A DNA stretch of 64,000 bases from NCBI RefSeq assembly GCF_009905535.1, contig NZ_JAAALA010000004.1:99804-163803 (forward strand), read 5' to 3'. Position 1 is the stretch's first letter. The number at the start of each line of letters is the position of its first letter. Positions 9,032 through 16,457 of this stretch are shown one piece after another. Made by a program: the position numbers and the translations under genes. The notes below the pieces were generated by a model that worked only from the letters and a program-made list of their open reading frames with translations, was not told where the DNA came from and ran no database searches. The DNA is from Caulobacter sp. SLTY. GTDB lineage: Bacteria > Pseudomonadota > Alphaproteobacteria > Caulobacterales > Caulobacteraceae.

Positions 9032-9685
9032 TCAGGCGTCCACCAGGCAGGCCAGACCCGGCCGGTTCCGCACCTCGAACCGGCGGCAGCCCAAGAACCG
9101 CACCAGGCCGTCAGCCTGCAGCTGGGTCACCATCCGCGACACCGTCTCGATCGTCAGGCCGAGATAGTCGGCCATGTCCTGGCGGCCCATCGGCAGTTCG
9201 GCGACCTCGCCGCGGAAGCGGTTGGCCATGTCGAGCAGGAAGCTCGCCACCTTCTCGCAGGCCGACTTGCGGCCGAGCAGCATGACATGTTCCTGGGTGC
9301 GCTGGAGTTCGCGCGCGGTTTCCGACCAGATCAGCCGCTCGATCTTCAAACCTTCGTCGCCGTAAAGTTTGAGCGCCGACTTGCGGATCACCATGATCTC
9401 GCAATCGCCCAGGGATTCGGCGGAAAAGCGGTGGACCGGGCCAGCCTCCAGCCCCAGCAGATCCCCGCCGAAGTAGAAGTCGCCGATCTGGCGGCGCCCG
9501 TCGCTGAGCAGGCGGGTGGTCCGCACCGCGCCGCGCACGATCCGGTAGATCATGTCCGCTTCCTCATCCTGCACGTAGATCTCCTCGCCGGCGGCGAAGG
9601 TCATGCGGACGCCGATATGGCCGAAGGCGTCGGCGACAGGGGCGGCGGGTGCGGCGGAAGACGGGCTGAGGCTGGCGGCGGTCAT
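9032..9685 (-). CDS. fixK: Crp/Fnr-family transcription regulator, FixK type
   Basis: 217-aa regulator with an N-terminal cyclic-nucleotide-type beta-barrel (FAAGEEIYVQDEEADMIYRI, residues 25-110), a dimerisation helix (IERLIWSETARELQRTQEHV) and a Crp-type HTH (MGRQDMADYLGLTIETVSRM). The recognition helix carries E-x2-S-R, which in FNR/FixK reads TTGAT half-sites. The N-terminal cysteine cluster of FNR is absent, so this is the oxygen-insensitive FixK form that is normally switched on by FixLJ. Start ATG 9685 has AAGGGGAA seven bases upstream; the frame is open to 9814. It heads a region with eight matching DNA boxes. No fixL or fixJ is in the window. Confidence 0.85.
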   Translation of the reverse strand: MTAASLSPSSAAPAAPVADAFGHIGVRMTFAAGEEIYVQDEEADMIYRIVRGAVRTTRLLSDGRRQIGDFYFGGDLLGLEAGPVHRFSAESLGDCEIMVIRKSALKLYGDEGLKIERLIWSETARELQRTQEHVMLLGRKSACEKVASFLLDMANRFRGEVAELPMGRQDMADYLGLTIETVSRMVTQLQADGLVRFLGCRRFEVRNRPGLACLVDA

Positions 9686-9846
9686 CGGTGTTTCCCCTTG
9701 GCGATGGTCAATCGCTAAGGCCGATGTCGACGGGGTGATATTCGTGGCTTGCGCGTAAGGGGCGCTGCTTAAGGACAAGTACCTACGGCCCGGGCGCTCT
9801 GCGCGAGGGGACACCGCCCTCCTAACCCACGGCCCGAATCGGGGTT
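9686..9846. other. Intergenic region between fixK and the first FixK box
   Basis: This stretch separates the divergent fixK and host-attachment genes and holds no convincing gene. A weak dyad resembling a degraded FixK site (ATTGAC-CATC-GCCAA on the minus strand, about 9699-9713) lies just upstream of fixK and could mediate autoregulation, but it matches the consensus poorly. No tRNA or hairpin terminator was seen. Confidence 0.4.
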
Positions 9847-9860
9847 TTGATCTCGATCAC
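9847..9860 (+). promoter_or_regulatory. FixK/Fnr box upstream of host-attachment gene
   Basis: TTGATCTCGATCAC, a dyad matching TTGAT-N4-ATCAA except for the last base. It ends 47 bases before the ATG at 9908, the spacing expected for an activator site overlapping the -35 position. Confidence 0.8.
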
Positions 9861-9907
9861 AACGGCCAACGCGGCCTTGGCCAACATTGAGGCCAAGGAG
9901 CGAAACC

Positions 9908-10318
9908 ATGATCCTCGATGGCAGAACCCTCATCCTCGTCGCCGACGGCCGCAAGGCCCGACTGTTCCAGGAAGCTCGCCTCGGCGGGCCGCTGACCGAG
10001 CATCCCGAGTGGGTCGCCGCCATGACGGCCGGCCCCGTTGGCGGCGTCCATGATCACACGGCCCACGCCGCGCGGCGCGACCAGGCCGCGACCGACTTCC
10101 TGACCGGCCTCGCAAGGCACATTTCGCAAGTCTTCAGCCACCATGGCTTCGACCAACTGATCCTGATTGCCGCGCCAAGGGCGCTGGGGGTGTTGCGACG
10201 TCATCTTCCCGAGGGACTCAAGCAGCGGCTGGTGCTGTCCGAGCCGCATGACCGGGTCTCGGCCGGCCTGGCGGATATCCAGCAGGCCGTGCGGGCCCTG
10301 CGCCGGATCAACGCCTGA
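9908..10318 (+). CDS. Host-attachment (baeRF/eRF1-domain-like) protein
   Basis: 136-aa protein of the Host_attach family (PF10116 type), which structure-based studies group with bacterial/archaeal relatives of release-factor eRF1 (baeRF). It has the ILVADGRKARLF opening strand, the HDHTAHAARRD segment, and the C-terminal LVLSEPHDRVSAGLADIQ that ends most members. The name comes from an Agrobacterium attachment phenotype; the biochemical role is unknown, and a ribosome or RNA link is an inference from the fold. ATG 9908 has AAGGAG seven bases upstream. A FixK box lies 47 bases upstream, and the beta-CASP RNase gene follows after 37 bases. Confidence 0.78.
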   Translation: MILDGRTLILVADGRKARLFQEARLGGPLTEHPEWVAAMTAGPVGGVHDHTAHAARRDQAATDFLTGLARHISQVFSHHGFDQLILIAAPRALGVLRRHLPEGLKQRLVLSEPHDRVSAGLADIQQAVRALRRINA

Positions 10319-10355
10319 CCCCGCCCCGGGACGGCTTACCGAAAAGGGCTTGTGC

Positions 10356-11987
10356 ATGACCCCGACGATCACCTTCCACGGCGCGGCCGGCTGCGTCACC
10401 GGCTTCTGCGCCGAGTTGCGAACGGAGAAGGCCCGGGTCCTGGTCGACTGCGGGATGTTCCAGGGATCAAAGACACTCAAGGCGCTGAACTACGACGACT
10501 TCCCCTTCGAGGCGTCCGGGATCGACGCGGTCCTGCTGACCCACGCCCACATCGACCATTCTGGCCTGCTGCCCAAGCTGATGAAGGCCGGGTTCACCGG
10601 TCCGATCTACACCACGGCGGCGACCCGCGATCTTTGCGAGATCATGCTGGCGGACTCCGGCGGCATCCAGGAGGGAGAGGTCAACGACCTCAACCGCCGC
10701 AACCAGCGCCGGGGGCGGCCCCTGGTTGAGCCGATCTACACGGCCCGGGACGCCAAGCGGCTGATGCCGCAGTTCAGGACCGTCAAGTTCGGCGAGCCCG
10801 ATGTCATTGCCGGAGATCTACGGGCGACCTGGTGGCCGGCCGGCCACATCCTCGGGGCCGGCTCCATCGCGGTTGAGATCGACGGCGAGGATGGCCCCAT
10901 GACGCTGCTGTTCTCCGGTGACCTTGGTCCCGGCGGAAGCGAGTTCGTCGCCGAACCGGAGGCGCCGGCCGGGTTCGACCACCTGATCATCGAATCCACC
11001 TACGGCGACCGCGACCGCATCGCCACCGACCCCGCCTCCCGCCGCCGCGCCCTGGCCACCGAGCTGCGCGAGGCCCACGCGGCCGGCGGCCCCCTGCTGA
11101 TTCCCGCCTTCGCCGTTGAGCGCAGCCAGGAACTGCTGATGGACATCCTGGCGGTGATGGACAGCGGCGAGGCGCCGGCCGGAGACGTCTTCCTCGACTC
11201 GCCCCTGGCGATCCGGGCGACGGACGTCTTCCTGGAGCGCGGCTGGAACCGCACCACAGGGCTAAACCCCTTCGAGCCCCTGCGCCACTCACCGCACCTG
11301 CGCTTCCTGAACAAGCCCGCCGAAAGCGACACCCTGGACCGGCTGAAGGGCTGGCACATCATCATGGCGGCCAGCGGCATGTGCGACGCCGGCCGTATCC
11401 GCAAGCATCTCAAGCGGCTCCTGTGGCGGCGCGAATGCACCGTCCTGCTGAGCGGCTACCAGGCCGTCGGCTCGCTCGGCCGGCTCTTGGCCGAGGGCGC
11501 CGAGCGGGTCAGCATCCAGGGCGAGGAGGTGAGGGTCCGGGCGCGGGTGCGGATGTTCGACGCCTACTCCGGCCATGCCGACGCCACTGGCCTTGTCGCC
11601 TGGGCCAAGGCCCGCGAGCCGGTCAAGGGCGCAACCTTCATCGTCCATGGCGAGCCCCTCGCGGCCACGGGTTTGAGCGGACGGCTCGCGGCGGCAGGCT
11701 TCGCCGCCGACCGGCTGATCATCCCGGCGCTGGACGACAGCTATCGGCTGACGCGCGCCGGCGCTGAAACCGAGCAGGCCGGGTCCCGCCGCCTGGCGCC
11801 CGAGGCCGCTTCGCGTCTCGACTGGCACAACAACCGCGCGGGTTTCCTGCTGGCCCTCAACGCGGCACTGGAGCAGGCTCCGGATGACAAGGCGCGGGAG
11901 GCCCTGCTGAGCCGACTGGCTCAGGCGCTAGGGCAGGGGGCGGTTGACGCAGATCAAGGCGGGTCCCGCCCGGTTCCGGCAATCTGA
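10356..11987 (+). CDS. Beta-CASP metallo-beta-lactamase-fold ribonuclease
   Basis: 543-aa protein of the CPSF73/Ysh1-like family. MBL motifs are present: DCGMFQG, LLTHAHIDHSG (HxHxDH) near residue 60, WWPAGHILGAGS and LLFSGDLG. The beta-CASP motifs follow: IESTYGDR (A), IIMAASGMCDAGRI (B) and FIVHGEP (C). Bacterial members are RNases of uncertain physiological target. Start ATG 10356 (MTPTITFHGAAGCVTG) has GAAAAGGG upstream; the open frame reaches back to 10167 only as overlap with the previous gene. It is probably co-transcribed with the host-attachment gene under the FixK box at 9847. Its last codons contain a further FixK box serving the next gene. Confidence 0.85.
   Translation: MTPTITFHGAAGCVTGFCAELRTEKARVLVDCGMFQGSKTLKALNYDDFPFEASGIDAVLLTHAHIDHSGLLPKLMKAGFTGPIYTTAATRDLCEIMLADSGGIQEGEVNDLNRRNQRRGRPLVEPIYTARDAKRLMPQFRTVKFGEPDVIAGDLRATWWPAGHILGAGSIAVEIDGEDGPMTLLFSGDLGPGGSEFVAEPEAPAGFDHLIIESTYGDRDRIATDPASRRRALATELREAHAAGGPLLIPAFAVERSQELLMDILAVMDSGEAPAGDVFLDSPLAIRATDVFLERGWNRTTGLNPFEPLRHSPHLRFLNKPAESDTLDRLKGWHIIMAASGMCDAGRIRKHLKRLLWRRECTVLLSGYQAVGSLGRLLAEGAERVSIQGEEVRVRARVRMFDAYSGHADATGLVAWAKAREPVKGATFIVHGEPLAATGLSGRLAAAGFAADRLIIPALDDSYRLTRAGAETEQAGSRRLAPEAASRLDWHNNRAGFLLALNAALEQAPDDKAREALLSRLAQALGQGAVDADQGGSRPVPAI
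11944..11957 (+). promoter_or_regulatory. FixK/Fnr box inside the 3' end of the RNase gene
   Basis: TTGACGCAGATCAA, a TTGAC-N4-ATCAA dyad located within the last 15 codons of the beta-CASP gene and 59 bases before the ATG of the DUF883 gene at 12017. Confidence 0.78.
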
Positions 11988-12016
11988 CGTCGCATCAGCG
12001 CAAGGAGATCCTGCAG

Positions 12017-12325
12017 ATGAGCAAGTCGATCGCCAAGGAAGTCGCCCACGACATCGATGAAGTCTTCGACGACGTCGTCCACAATCTGAAAAAAATGGTC
12101 AAACACCTGAGCGAGGATGCGGGTGACGCGCTGTCGAAATCGGCGACCACTCTCGCCCATTCGGCGGTCGAACTGCTGGACGAGGCCAAGGCTCAGTCGA
12201 AAATCCTCGCCGAGAAGACCGGAAAGGAAGCGCGCGAGCATCCGGCCGCCACGGCCGGGATCGCCACAGCGATTGCCGCCGCCGCGCTGATCGGCCTGGC
12301 CGTGGCCCAGCGGCGCAAGGCCTGA
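12017..12325 (+). CDS. DUF883/ElaB-YqjD-like membrane-anchored protein
   Basis: 102-aa protein with an amphipathic, charged helical N-terminal three quarters (EVFDDVVHNLKKMVKHLSED, heptad-like spacing), then a glycine/alanine-rich transmembrane helix at residues 76-97 ending in QRRKA. This is the layout of ElaB/YqjD/YgaM family proteins, some of which bind ribosomes at the inner membrane in stationary phase in E. coli. AAGGAG lies upstream of the ATG. A FixK box lies 59 bases upstream within the previous gene. The family is assigned from architecture rather than from invariant residues. Confidence 0.68.
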   Translation: MSKSIAKEVAHDIDEVFDDVVHNLKKMVKHLSEDAGDALSKSATTLAHSAVELLDEAKAQSKILAEKTGKEAREHPAATAGIATAIAAAALIGLAVAQRRKA

Positions 12326-12372
12326 CGAGGTTCCGCCGGCCTCCCCACTCCCCCCAAGACCGGCCGGCGAAA

Positions 12373-12400
12373 CGCCCCGAGGAGTTCACTCCTCGGGGCG
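12373..12400. terminator. Bidirectional hairpin terminator
   Basis: Perfect 12-bp stem (CGCCCCGAGGAG / CTCCTCGGGGCG) with loop TTCA between the convergent DUF883 and alcohol dehydrogenase genes. A short T run (TTTCG) follows it on the minus strand only. Confidence 0.75.
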
Positions 12401-12412
12401 AGCTCGTTGTTG

Positions 12413-13486
12413 CTAAGGGGTGATGGCCACCTTCAGCACACCATCCCGCTGGTGGCTGAACAGTTCGTAGGCCGCCTCGATATCGTCCAGCCGGAATCGG
12501 TGGGTGACCATGGCGCCCAGATCCACCCGACCGGAGGCGACGACGTCCATCAGCCGTCGCATCCGTTCCTTGCCGCCCGGACAGAGGGTCGTGACGATGG
12601 TGTGGTCGCCCAGCCCTGCCAGGAATGGACCCAGCGGCAGCGTCAGGTCCGATGAATAGACGCCCAGGCTGGACAGGGTTCCACCCGGCCGCAGGACGCG
12701 TAGGGCCGCCTCGAAAGTGGCCTGGGTTCCCAGGGCCTCGATCGCCACATCGACGCCCCGGCCGCCCGCCAGGGCCAGGATCGCCTCGACCGGGTCACCA
12801 TCGGCCGCGTTCACCACGTGATCCGCGCCCATGAGCCGCGCCACGGCCAGGCGAGCCGGCAGCCGATCGACCGCGATGATGGTCGAAGCGCCCAGCAGCT
12901 TGGCCCCGGCGGTGGCGCAGAGGCCGATGGGCCCCTGGGCGAAGACGGCGACGCTGTCGCCGATCTTGATGCCGCCGCGCTCGGCTCCGCTGAAGCCGGT
13001 CGACATGATGTCCGGGCACATCAGCACCTGCTCGTCGGTCAGCCCGTCCGGAATCGGGGCGAGGTTGGTCATGGCGTCCGGGATCAGGACGTACTCGGCC
13101 TGGCAGCCATCGATGGTGTTGCCCAGTCGCCAGCCGCCCAGCGGCTTCCATCCGTGAGGCGAGTCCGGACCGTCCTGGCTGCAGCGCCCGCAAAGGCAGG
13201 CGTTAGAGTATCCGCTGGGGGTGATCGCCCCGGCGATCACCCGCTGGCCCTCGCGGTAGCCTCGTACGGACGAGCCCAGCTTCTCGATAACGCCGACAGG
13301 CTCATGGCCGACCGTCAGGCCTTTGGCGACGGGGTATTCGCCCTTGAGGATGTGGACGTCGGTGCCACAGATCGTCGTGGTCGTGACCCTCAGGAGGGCG
13401 TCCAGCGGACCGACGTCGGGCAGGGGTTTGTCCTGCAGGACGATCCGGCCCGGTTCGGCGAAGACGGCGGCCTTCATCATGGCCAT
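12413..13486 (-). CDS. Zinc-dependent NAD(P) alcohol dehydrogenase
   Basis: Medium-chain dehydrogenase of 357 aa. Catalytic zinc ligands appear as ICGTDVHI (Cys near 40) and GHEPVGVIE (His-Glu near 61-62). The structural-zinc loop is only partly conserved (SNACLCGRCSQDG). The Rossmann nucleotide-binding region reads VAVFAQGPIGLCATAGAKLLGA with the G-x-G-x-x-G pattern shifted to QGPIG. Closest in form to class III/isopropanol-type dehydrogenases, it may oxidise small alcohols or reduce aldehydes under low oxygen. The start has AAGGGAG nine bases upstream. A FixK box at 13553-13566 lies 66 bases upstream, placing it in the same regulon. Confidence 0.82.
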   Translation of the reverse strand: MAMMKAAVFAEPGRIVLQDKPLPDVGPLDALLRVTTTTICGTDVHILKGEYPVAKGLTVGHEPVGVIEKLGSSVRGYREGQRVIAGAITPSGYSNACLCGRCSQDGPDSPHGWKPLGGWRLGNTIDGCQAEYVLIPDAMTNLAPIPDGLTDEQVLMCPDIMSTGFSGAERGGIKIGDSVAVFAQGPIGLCATAGAKLLGASTIIAVDRLPARLAVARLMGADHVVNAADGDPVEAILALAGGRGVDVAIEALGTQATFEAALRVLRPGGTLSSLGVYSSDLTLPLGPFLAGLGDHTIVTTLCPGGKERMRRLMDVVASGRVDLGAMVTHRFRLDDIEAAYELFSHQRDGVLKVAITP

Positions 13487-13552
13487 GGCGTAACTCCCTT
13501 GGCCCGCGGAACACGGGCGACCGCAGTGTAGGAAGCCGCCGCGAGGCCGTCG

Positions 13553-13566
13553 TTGACCGGGATCAA
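13553..13566 (-). promoter_or_regulatory. FixK/Fnr box upstream of alcohol dehydrogenase
   Basis: TTGACCGGGATCAA, a TTGAC-N4-ATCAA dyad 66 bases upstream of the leftward start codon at 13486. A second box lies 70 bases to the right, so each divergent gene appears to have its own. Confidence 0.8.
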
Positions 13567-13622
13567 GTCGGGACCTTGGGCCAGGAGGCCGCGCCGCTTA
13601 GCAGACCCGTTCATTGGAAGAA

Positions 13623-13636
13623 TTGACGCGGATCAA
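13623..13636 (+). promoter_or_regulatory. FixK/Fnr box upstream of cytochrome c gene
   Basis: TTGACGCGGATCAA, 65 bases before the ATG at 13702. It probably drives the cytochrome c, universal stress protein and oxidoreductase genes as one unit. Confidence 0.8.
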
Positions 13637-13701
13637 GGCCGAGGCCGGCAATGGCGCGCCCCATGCCCAGAACGAGCACCCCCGCGCCACGGAGGCGACG
13701 A

Positions 13702-14067
13702 ATGCGCAACGCCCGATACCTCGCCGTCCCGATGGGCCTGGCCGCCATGATCCTCGTGTCGGCCTGCGTCGCCGGGGGGCGAGCTGCGCCCGAACCCGAC
13801 GTCGGGATCGGACCGGACGTCCGCACCGAAAGCGGCCTGGTCCTGGCGCGGCGGGAGTGCGCCGGCTGCCACGCCGTCGAGGCGAACGGGGACAGTCCGC
13901 GCCCGATGGCCCCGCCGTTCCGGCTGCTGGCCACGCGGCTCAGTGGGCCGAAATTGGATGAAAGCCTGACGATGGTCGCCGACCTGGGGCACGGCGAGAT
14001 GCCGCCGGCGCGGCTCGACCAAGCCGAGCTGCGGGTTCTCGCCGCCTACATCGACAGCCTGGATTGA
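13702..14067 (+). CDS. Lipoprotein monohaem cytochrome c
   Basis: 121-aa periplasmic cytochrome anchored by a lipoprotein signal peptide (MRNARYLAVPMGLAAMILVSAC, lipobox LVSAC). It has one haem-binding CAGCH at residues 53-57 and a plausible distal methionine in HGEMPPARL near residue 99. It should carry electrons in the periplasm, perhaps towards the cbb3 oxidase encoded 2.4 kb downstream. ATG 13702 has GGAGG six bases upstream and places the signal peptide correctly; the frame is open back to 13651. It is followed after 25 bases by the universal stress protein gene and is under the FixK box at 13623. Confidence 0.82.
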   Translation: MRNARYLAVPMGLAAMILVSACVAGGRAAPEPDVGIGPDVRTESGLVLARRECAGCHAVEANGDSPRPMAPPFRLLATRLSGPKLDESLTMVADLGHGEMPPARLDQAELRVLAAYIDSLD

Positions 14068-14092
14068 TCGCTTCGAAACGGAGAACGACCCC

Positions 14093-14929
14093 ATGACCTA
14101 TCGTGACATCCTGGTGCAGGTGAACGAGGCGCCCGCCGCCCGGCCCCGCGCGGTGGCCGCCGCCGACCTCGCCCGCCGATCCGGCGGGATGGTGACCGGC
14201 GTCTTTTTGCGGTCCGATTTCCTCCACGACATGATGGCCACCGAGGCGCTCGCCTACATGTCTCCCCCGGACATCGAGGCTCTGCTGAAGTCCCATGCCA
14301 AGGCGGTCGAGACCGCCGCCGAAGCGGCGCGGGAGCTCTTCGAGTCGGCCGCGGCCGAGGCCGGGGTCGCTTCCAGCTGGCTGACAGTGGATGGAGACAG
14401 CGACACCGCGCTGGTGGCCTGCGCCCGTCGGGTCGACCTGGTGGTGCTGCCGCCCAGGGTCACCGTCACCATGGCGCGCTGGCGTTATGGTGCGGGGGAT
14501 CTGGCCATGGCGACCGGCGGACCGGTGCTGGTCGTCGGCGACGAGGGCTGCGCGCCGGACTTCGGCCGCCGAGTGCTGGTGGCCTGGAATGGCTCGAGGG
14601 AGTCCGCCCGCGCCCTGCGCGATGCCTGGCCGTTGCTGATCGCGGCCGAGAAGGTCGATGTAGTCATCGTCTCGCCGAAGGGCGACGGCGGGCCCGATGG
14701 CCTGCTTCAGCGGCACCTGGAGCGCCATGGCTGCAAGGCCAATATCATCCTCGACCGCAGTCAGGACGACGCGGCCAGCGAGGTGCTGCGCCGCCAGGCG
14801 GCCGCGCTGAACTCCGACCTTCTGGTGATGGGGCTGTTTGGCCGGCCCCGTCTGGCGGAGCTGGTCCTCGGCGGTGTCAGCCGCGAGATGATCGAGACCC
14901 CGCCCATCCCCCTGCTGCTGTCTCACTAG
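14093..14929 (+). CDS. Tandem-domain universal stress protein
   Basis: 278-aa cytoplasmic protein with two UspA repeats: residues 1-145 (YRDILVQVNEAP) and about 150-278 (RVLVAWNGSRESARAL). The second repeat ends with DLLVMGLFGRPRLAELVLGG, which resembles the ATP-binding G-x2-G-x9-G(S/T) loop (here GLFGRPRLAELVLGGVS). Proteins of this layout are induced by energy limitation and hypoxia in many bacteria. GGAGAACG precedes the ATG. It sits between cytochrome c and a flavodoxin-fold oxidoreductase with short gaps (25 and 9 bases), so the three probably share the FixK promoter. Confidence 0.85.
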   Translation: MTYRDILVQVNEAPAARPRAVAAADLARRSGGMVTGVFLRSDFLHDMMATEALAYMSPPDIEALLKSHAKAVETAAEAARELFESAAAEAGVASSWLTVDGDSDTALVACARRVDLVVLPPRVTVTMARWRYGAGDLAMATGGPVLVVGDEGCAPDFGRRVLVAWNGSRESARALRDAWPLLIAAEKVDVVIVSPKGDGGPDGLLQRHLERHGCKANIILDRSQDDAASEVLRRQAAALNSDLLVMGLFGRPRLAELVLGGVSREMIETPPIPLLLSH

Positions 14930-14938
14930 GCCAGCCGC

Positions 14939-15520
14939 ATGGACACGCGTCGTATCCTGATCATCAACGGCCACCCGGACGCGGCCCCCGCCCGGCTGTG
15001 CGCCGCCCTGTCAGAGGCCTACGCCAAGGGTGCGCTGGCCTGCGGGCACGAGGTGCGGCGGGTCTGCCTGGGCAGCCTGGACGTCCCCCTGCTGGCCTCG
15101 CAGGCCGAGTTCGACACGGCCCCGCCGGCCCACCTTGCCGCCCTGCAGGCGGAGCTCCACTGGGCCGAGCACCTTGTGCTGGTGTTTCCACTCTGGCTGG
15201 GCGGGGCGCCGGCCAAGCTGAAGGCGTTGCTCGAACAGTTGATGCGCGGCGGGTTCGGCTTCCAGACCGAGGCGAAGGGAATGTCCGCCAGACTGGGGGG
15301 CCGCTCGGCCCGGCTGATCGTCACCATGGGCATGCCCGCCGCCCTCTACCGGCTCTACTTCGGAGGGCAGGGGGTCATGAGCATCGAGCGCGGCATTCTT
15401 CGCCTGACCGGGATCAGCCCGGTGCGGGACACCTTCTTCGGCGGTGTCTCCACCGCCAGCCCCGCGCGACGCCGCGCCTGGCTGGACCGCGTCGAGACGC
15501 TGGGCGCCAAGGCTGCCTGA
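14939..15520 (+). CDS. Flavodoxin-fold NAD(P)H oxidoreductase
   Basis: 193-aa member of the NQO/MdaB/KefF flavodoxin-like family. The N-terminus RRILIINGHPDAAPARLCAAL forms the first strand and flavin phosphate loop; LVLVFPLWLGGAPAKLKALLEQL is the typical flavin-ring segment. Such enzymes reduce quinones or other electrophiles with NAD(P)H. The gene starts nine bases after the Usp stop, which implies co-transcription from the FixK box at 13623. A substrate cannot be named from sequence. Confidence 0.8.
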   Translation: MDTRRILIINGHPDAAPARLCAALSEAYAKGALACGHEVRRVCLGSLDVPLLASQAEFDTAPPAHLAALQAELHWAEHLVLVFPLWLGGAPAKLKALLEQLMRGGFGFQTEAKGMSARLGGRSARLIVTMGMPAALYRLYFGGQGVMSIERGILRLTGISPVRDTFFGGVSTASPARRRAWLDRVETLGAKAA

Positions 15521-15538
15521 GATCGCGCCGCCCGGGGT

Positions 15539-15552
15539 TTGACGCTGATCAA
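15539..15552 (+). promoter_or_regulatory. FixK/Fnr box upstream of cupin gene
   Basis: TTGACGCTGATCAA, 56 bases before the GTG start at 15609. Confidence 0.8.
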
Positions 15553-15608
15553 GGCGGGGCCGGCGGTTGGTGACCAGATGGAGACGAACGGACAGGAAGG
15601 AGTGCGAC

Positions 15609-16004
15609 GTGAAGGGGTTCGTCGACGACATCGAGGATCTCGCGGACGCCAACGAGGCCTTCCGCCGGGTGCTCTACACCGGCCGTTACCTGCAGCTGGT
15701 GATCATGCGCCTGCTACCGGGTGAGGAGATCGGGCTGGAGACGCATCTCGAGCACGACCAGTTCTTCCAGTTCATCGACGGCAGGGGGGCGGTCATCATC
15801 GACGGGATCCGCACGGCGGTCGAGGATGACCATGTGGTGCTGGCGCCGGCCGGCTCGCGGCACAACATCGTCAATACCGGCGACGAGCCGCTGAAGTTCT
15901 ACACCCTCTACGGCCCGCCAGAGCATCGCGACGGCGTGGTGCACGATAGCCTTGCCGACGCGGCCCGCGCCCCTGAATCCTTCGATGGCCGTCGGTCCGA
16001 ATAG
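15609..16004 (+). CDS. Single-domain cupin protein
   Basis: 131-aa small beta-barrel. Cupin motif 1 reads G-(x)5-ETHLEHDQFFQFIDGRG, with metal ligands H-x3-H and E/D positions. Motif 2 is APAGSRHNIVNTGDEPLKF. These small cupins bind a metal and act as sugar isomerases, dioxygenases or sensors; no specific reaction can be claimed. GTG 15609 is chosen because AGGAAGGAG ends six bases upstream; the frame is open to 15567 without a good ribosome site. It has its own FixK box. Confidence 0.75.
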   Translation: MKGFVDDIEDLADANEAFRRVLYTGRYLQLVIMRLLPGEEIGLETHLEHDQFFQFIDGRGAVIIDGIRTAVEDDHVVLAPAGSRHNIVNTGDEPLKFYTLYGPPEHRDGVVHDSLADAARAPESFDGRRSE

Positions 16005-16092
16005 GACCGCTCAGGGTGAGTAAGCCGCCGCGGCCAGGGACGGGCAGGGCGGACGCCCGCGGGAGTGGGGTTCACCGCCTGGAGGGTGTGGA

Positions 16093-16341
16093 TCAGGCCG
16101 ACAACCGCCGGCGCAGGAGCATCCCGCCGCTCATCAGGGCAGCCAGGGTGGCGAAGGCCGCAGGATAGCACAGCGGGCAATGGGCCAGCAGTCGCGGCGT
16201 CGTGGTGCAAAGCTCAGGCGCACCCTCCGTGACCATGTAGACCCAGGCCCACAACACCCCTGCCGTGATGGCGAACAGGCCGGTCGCCAGTTCCAGCATA
16301 TCGCTGGCCGTGACCTGGGGGCGGGTGATGACGCGCGGCAT
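16093..16341 (-). CDS. Small two-helix membrane protein divergent from ccoN
   Basis: 82-aa protein of unknown function. It has a transmembrane helix at about 17-36 (ELATGLFAITAGVLWAWVYM), a short loop with three cysteines (C-x9-CPLC), and a second helix at about 58-76 ending in RRRLSA. The CPLC pair faces one side of the membrane and could bind metal or form a disulfide. ATG 16341 has GAGGACAG upstream; the frame extends to 16380. It faces ccoN across one FixK box 49 bases from its start, so it may belong to the oxidase regulon. I do not recognise a named family. Confidence 0.6.
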   Translation of the reverse strand: MPRVITRPQVTASDMLELATGLFAITAGVLWAWVYMVTEGAPELCTTTPRLLAHCPLCYPAAFATLAALMSGGMLLRRRLSA

Positions 16342-16390
16342 GAGACTGTCCTCGTTTGTCGCCACTCTGCCGACGCCCACGCCGGTCGCC

Positions 16391-16404
16391 TTGATTCAGA
16401 TCAA
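16391..16404. promoter_or_regulatory. Perfect FixK/Fnr box between ccoN and a small membrane gene
   Basis: TTGATTCAGATCAA fits TTGAT-N4-ATCAA exactly. It is the only box in the region with both half-sites perfect. It is 53 bases from ccoN and 49 bases from the divergent start at 16341. Confidence 0.88.
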
Positions 16405-16457
16405 GGCGACCCCCTCCGCCAGGCCCGAAGAAGCCGCGAGCTTTCGGGGATTCTTCC

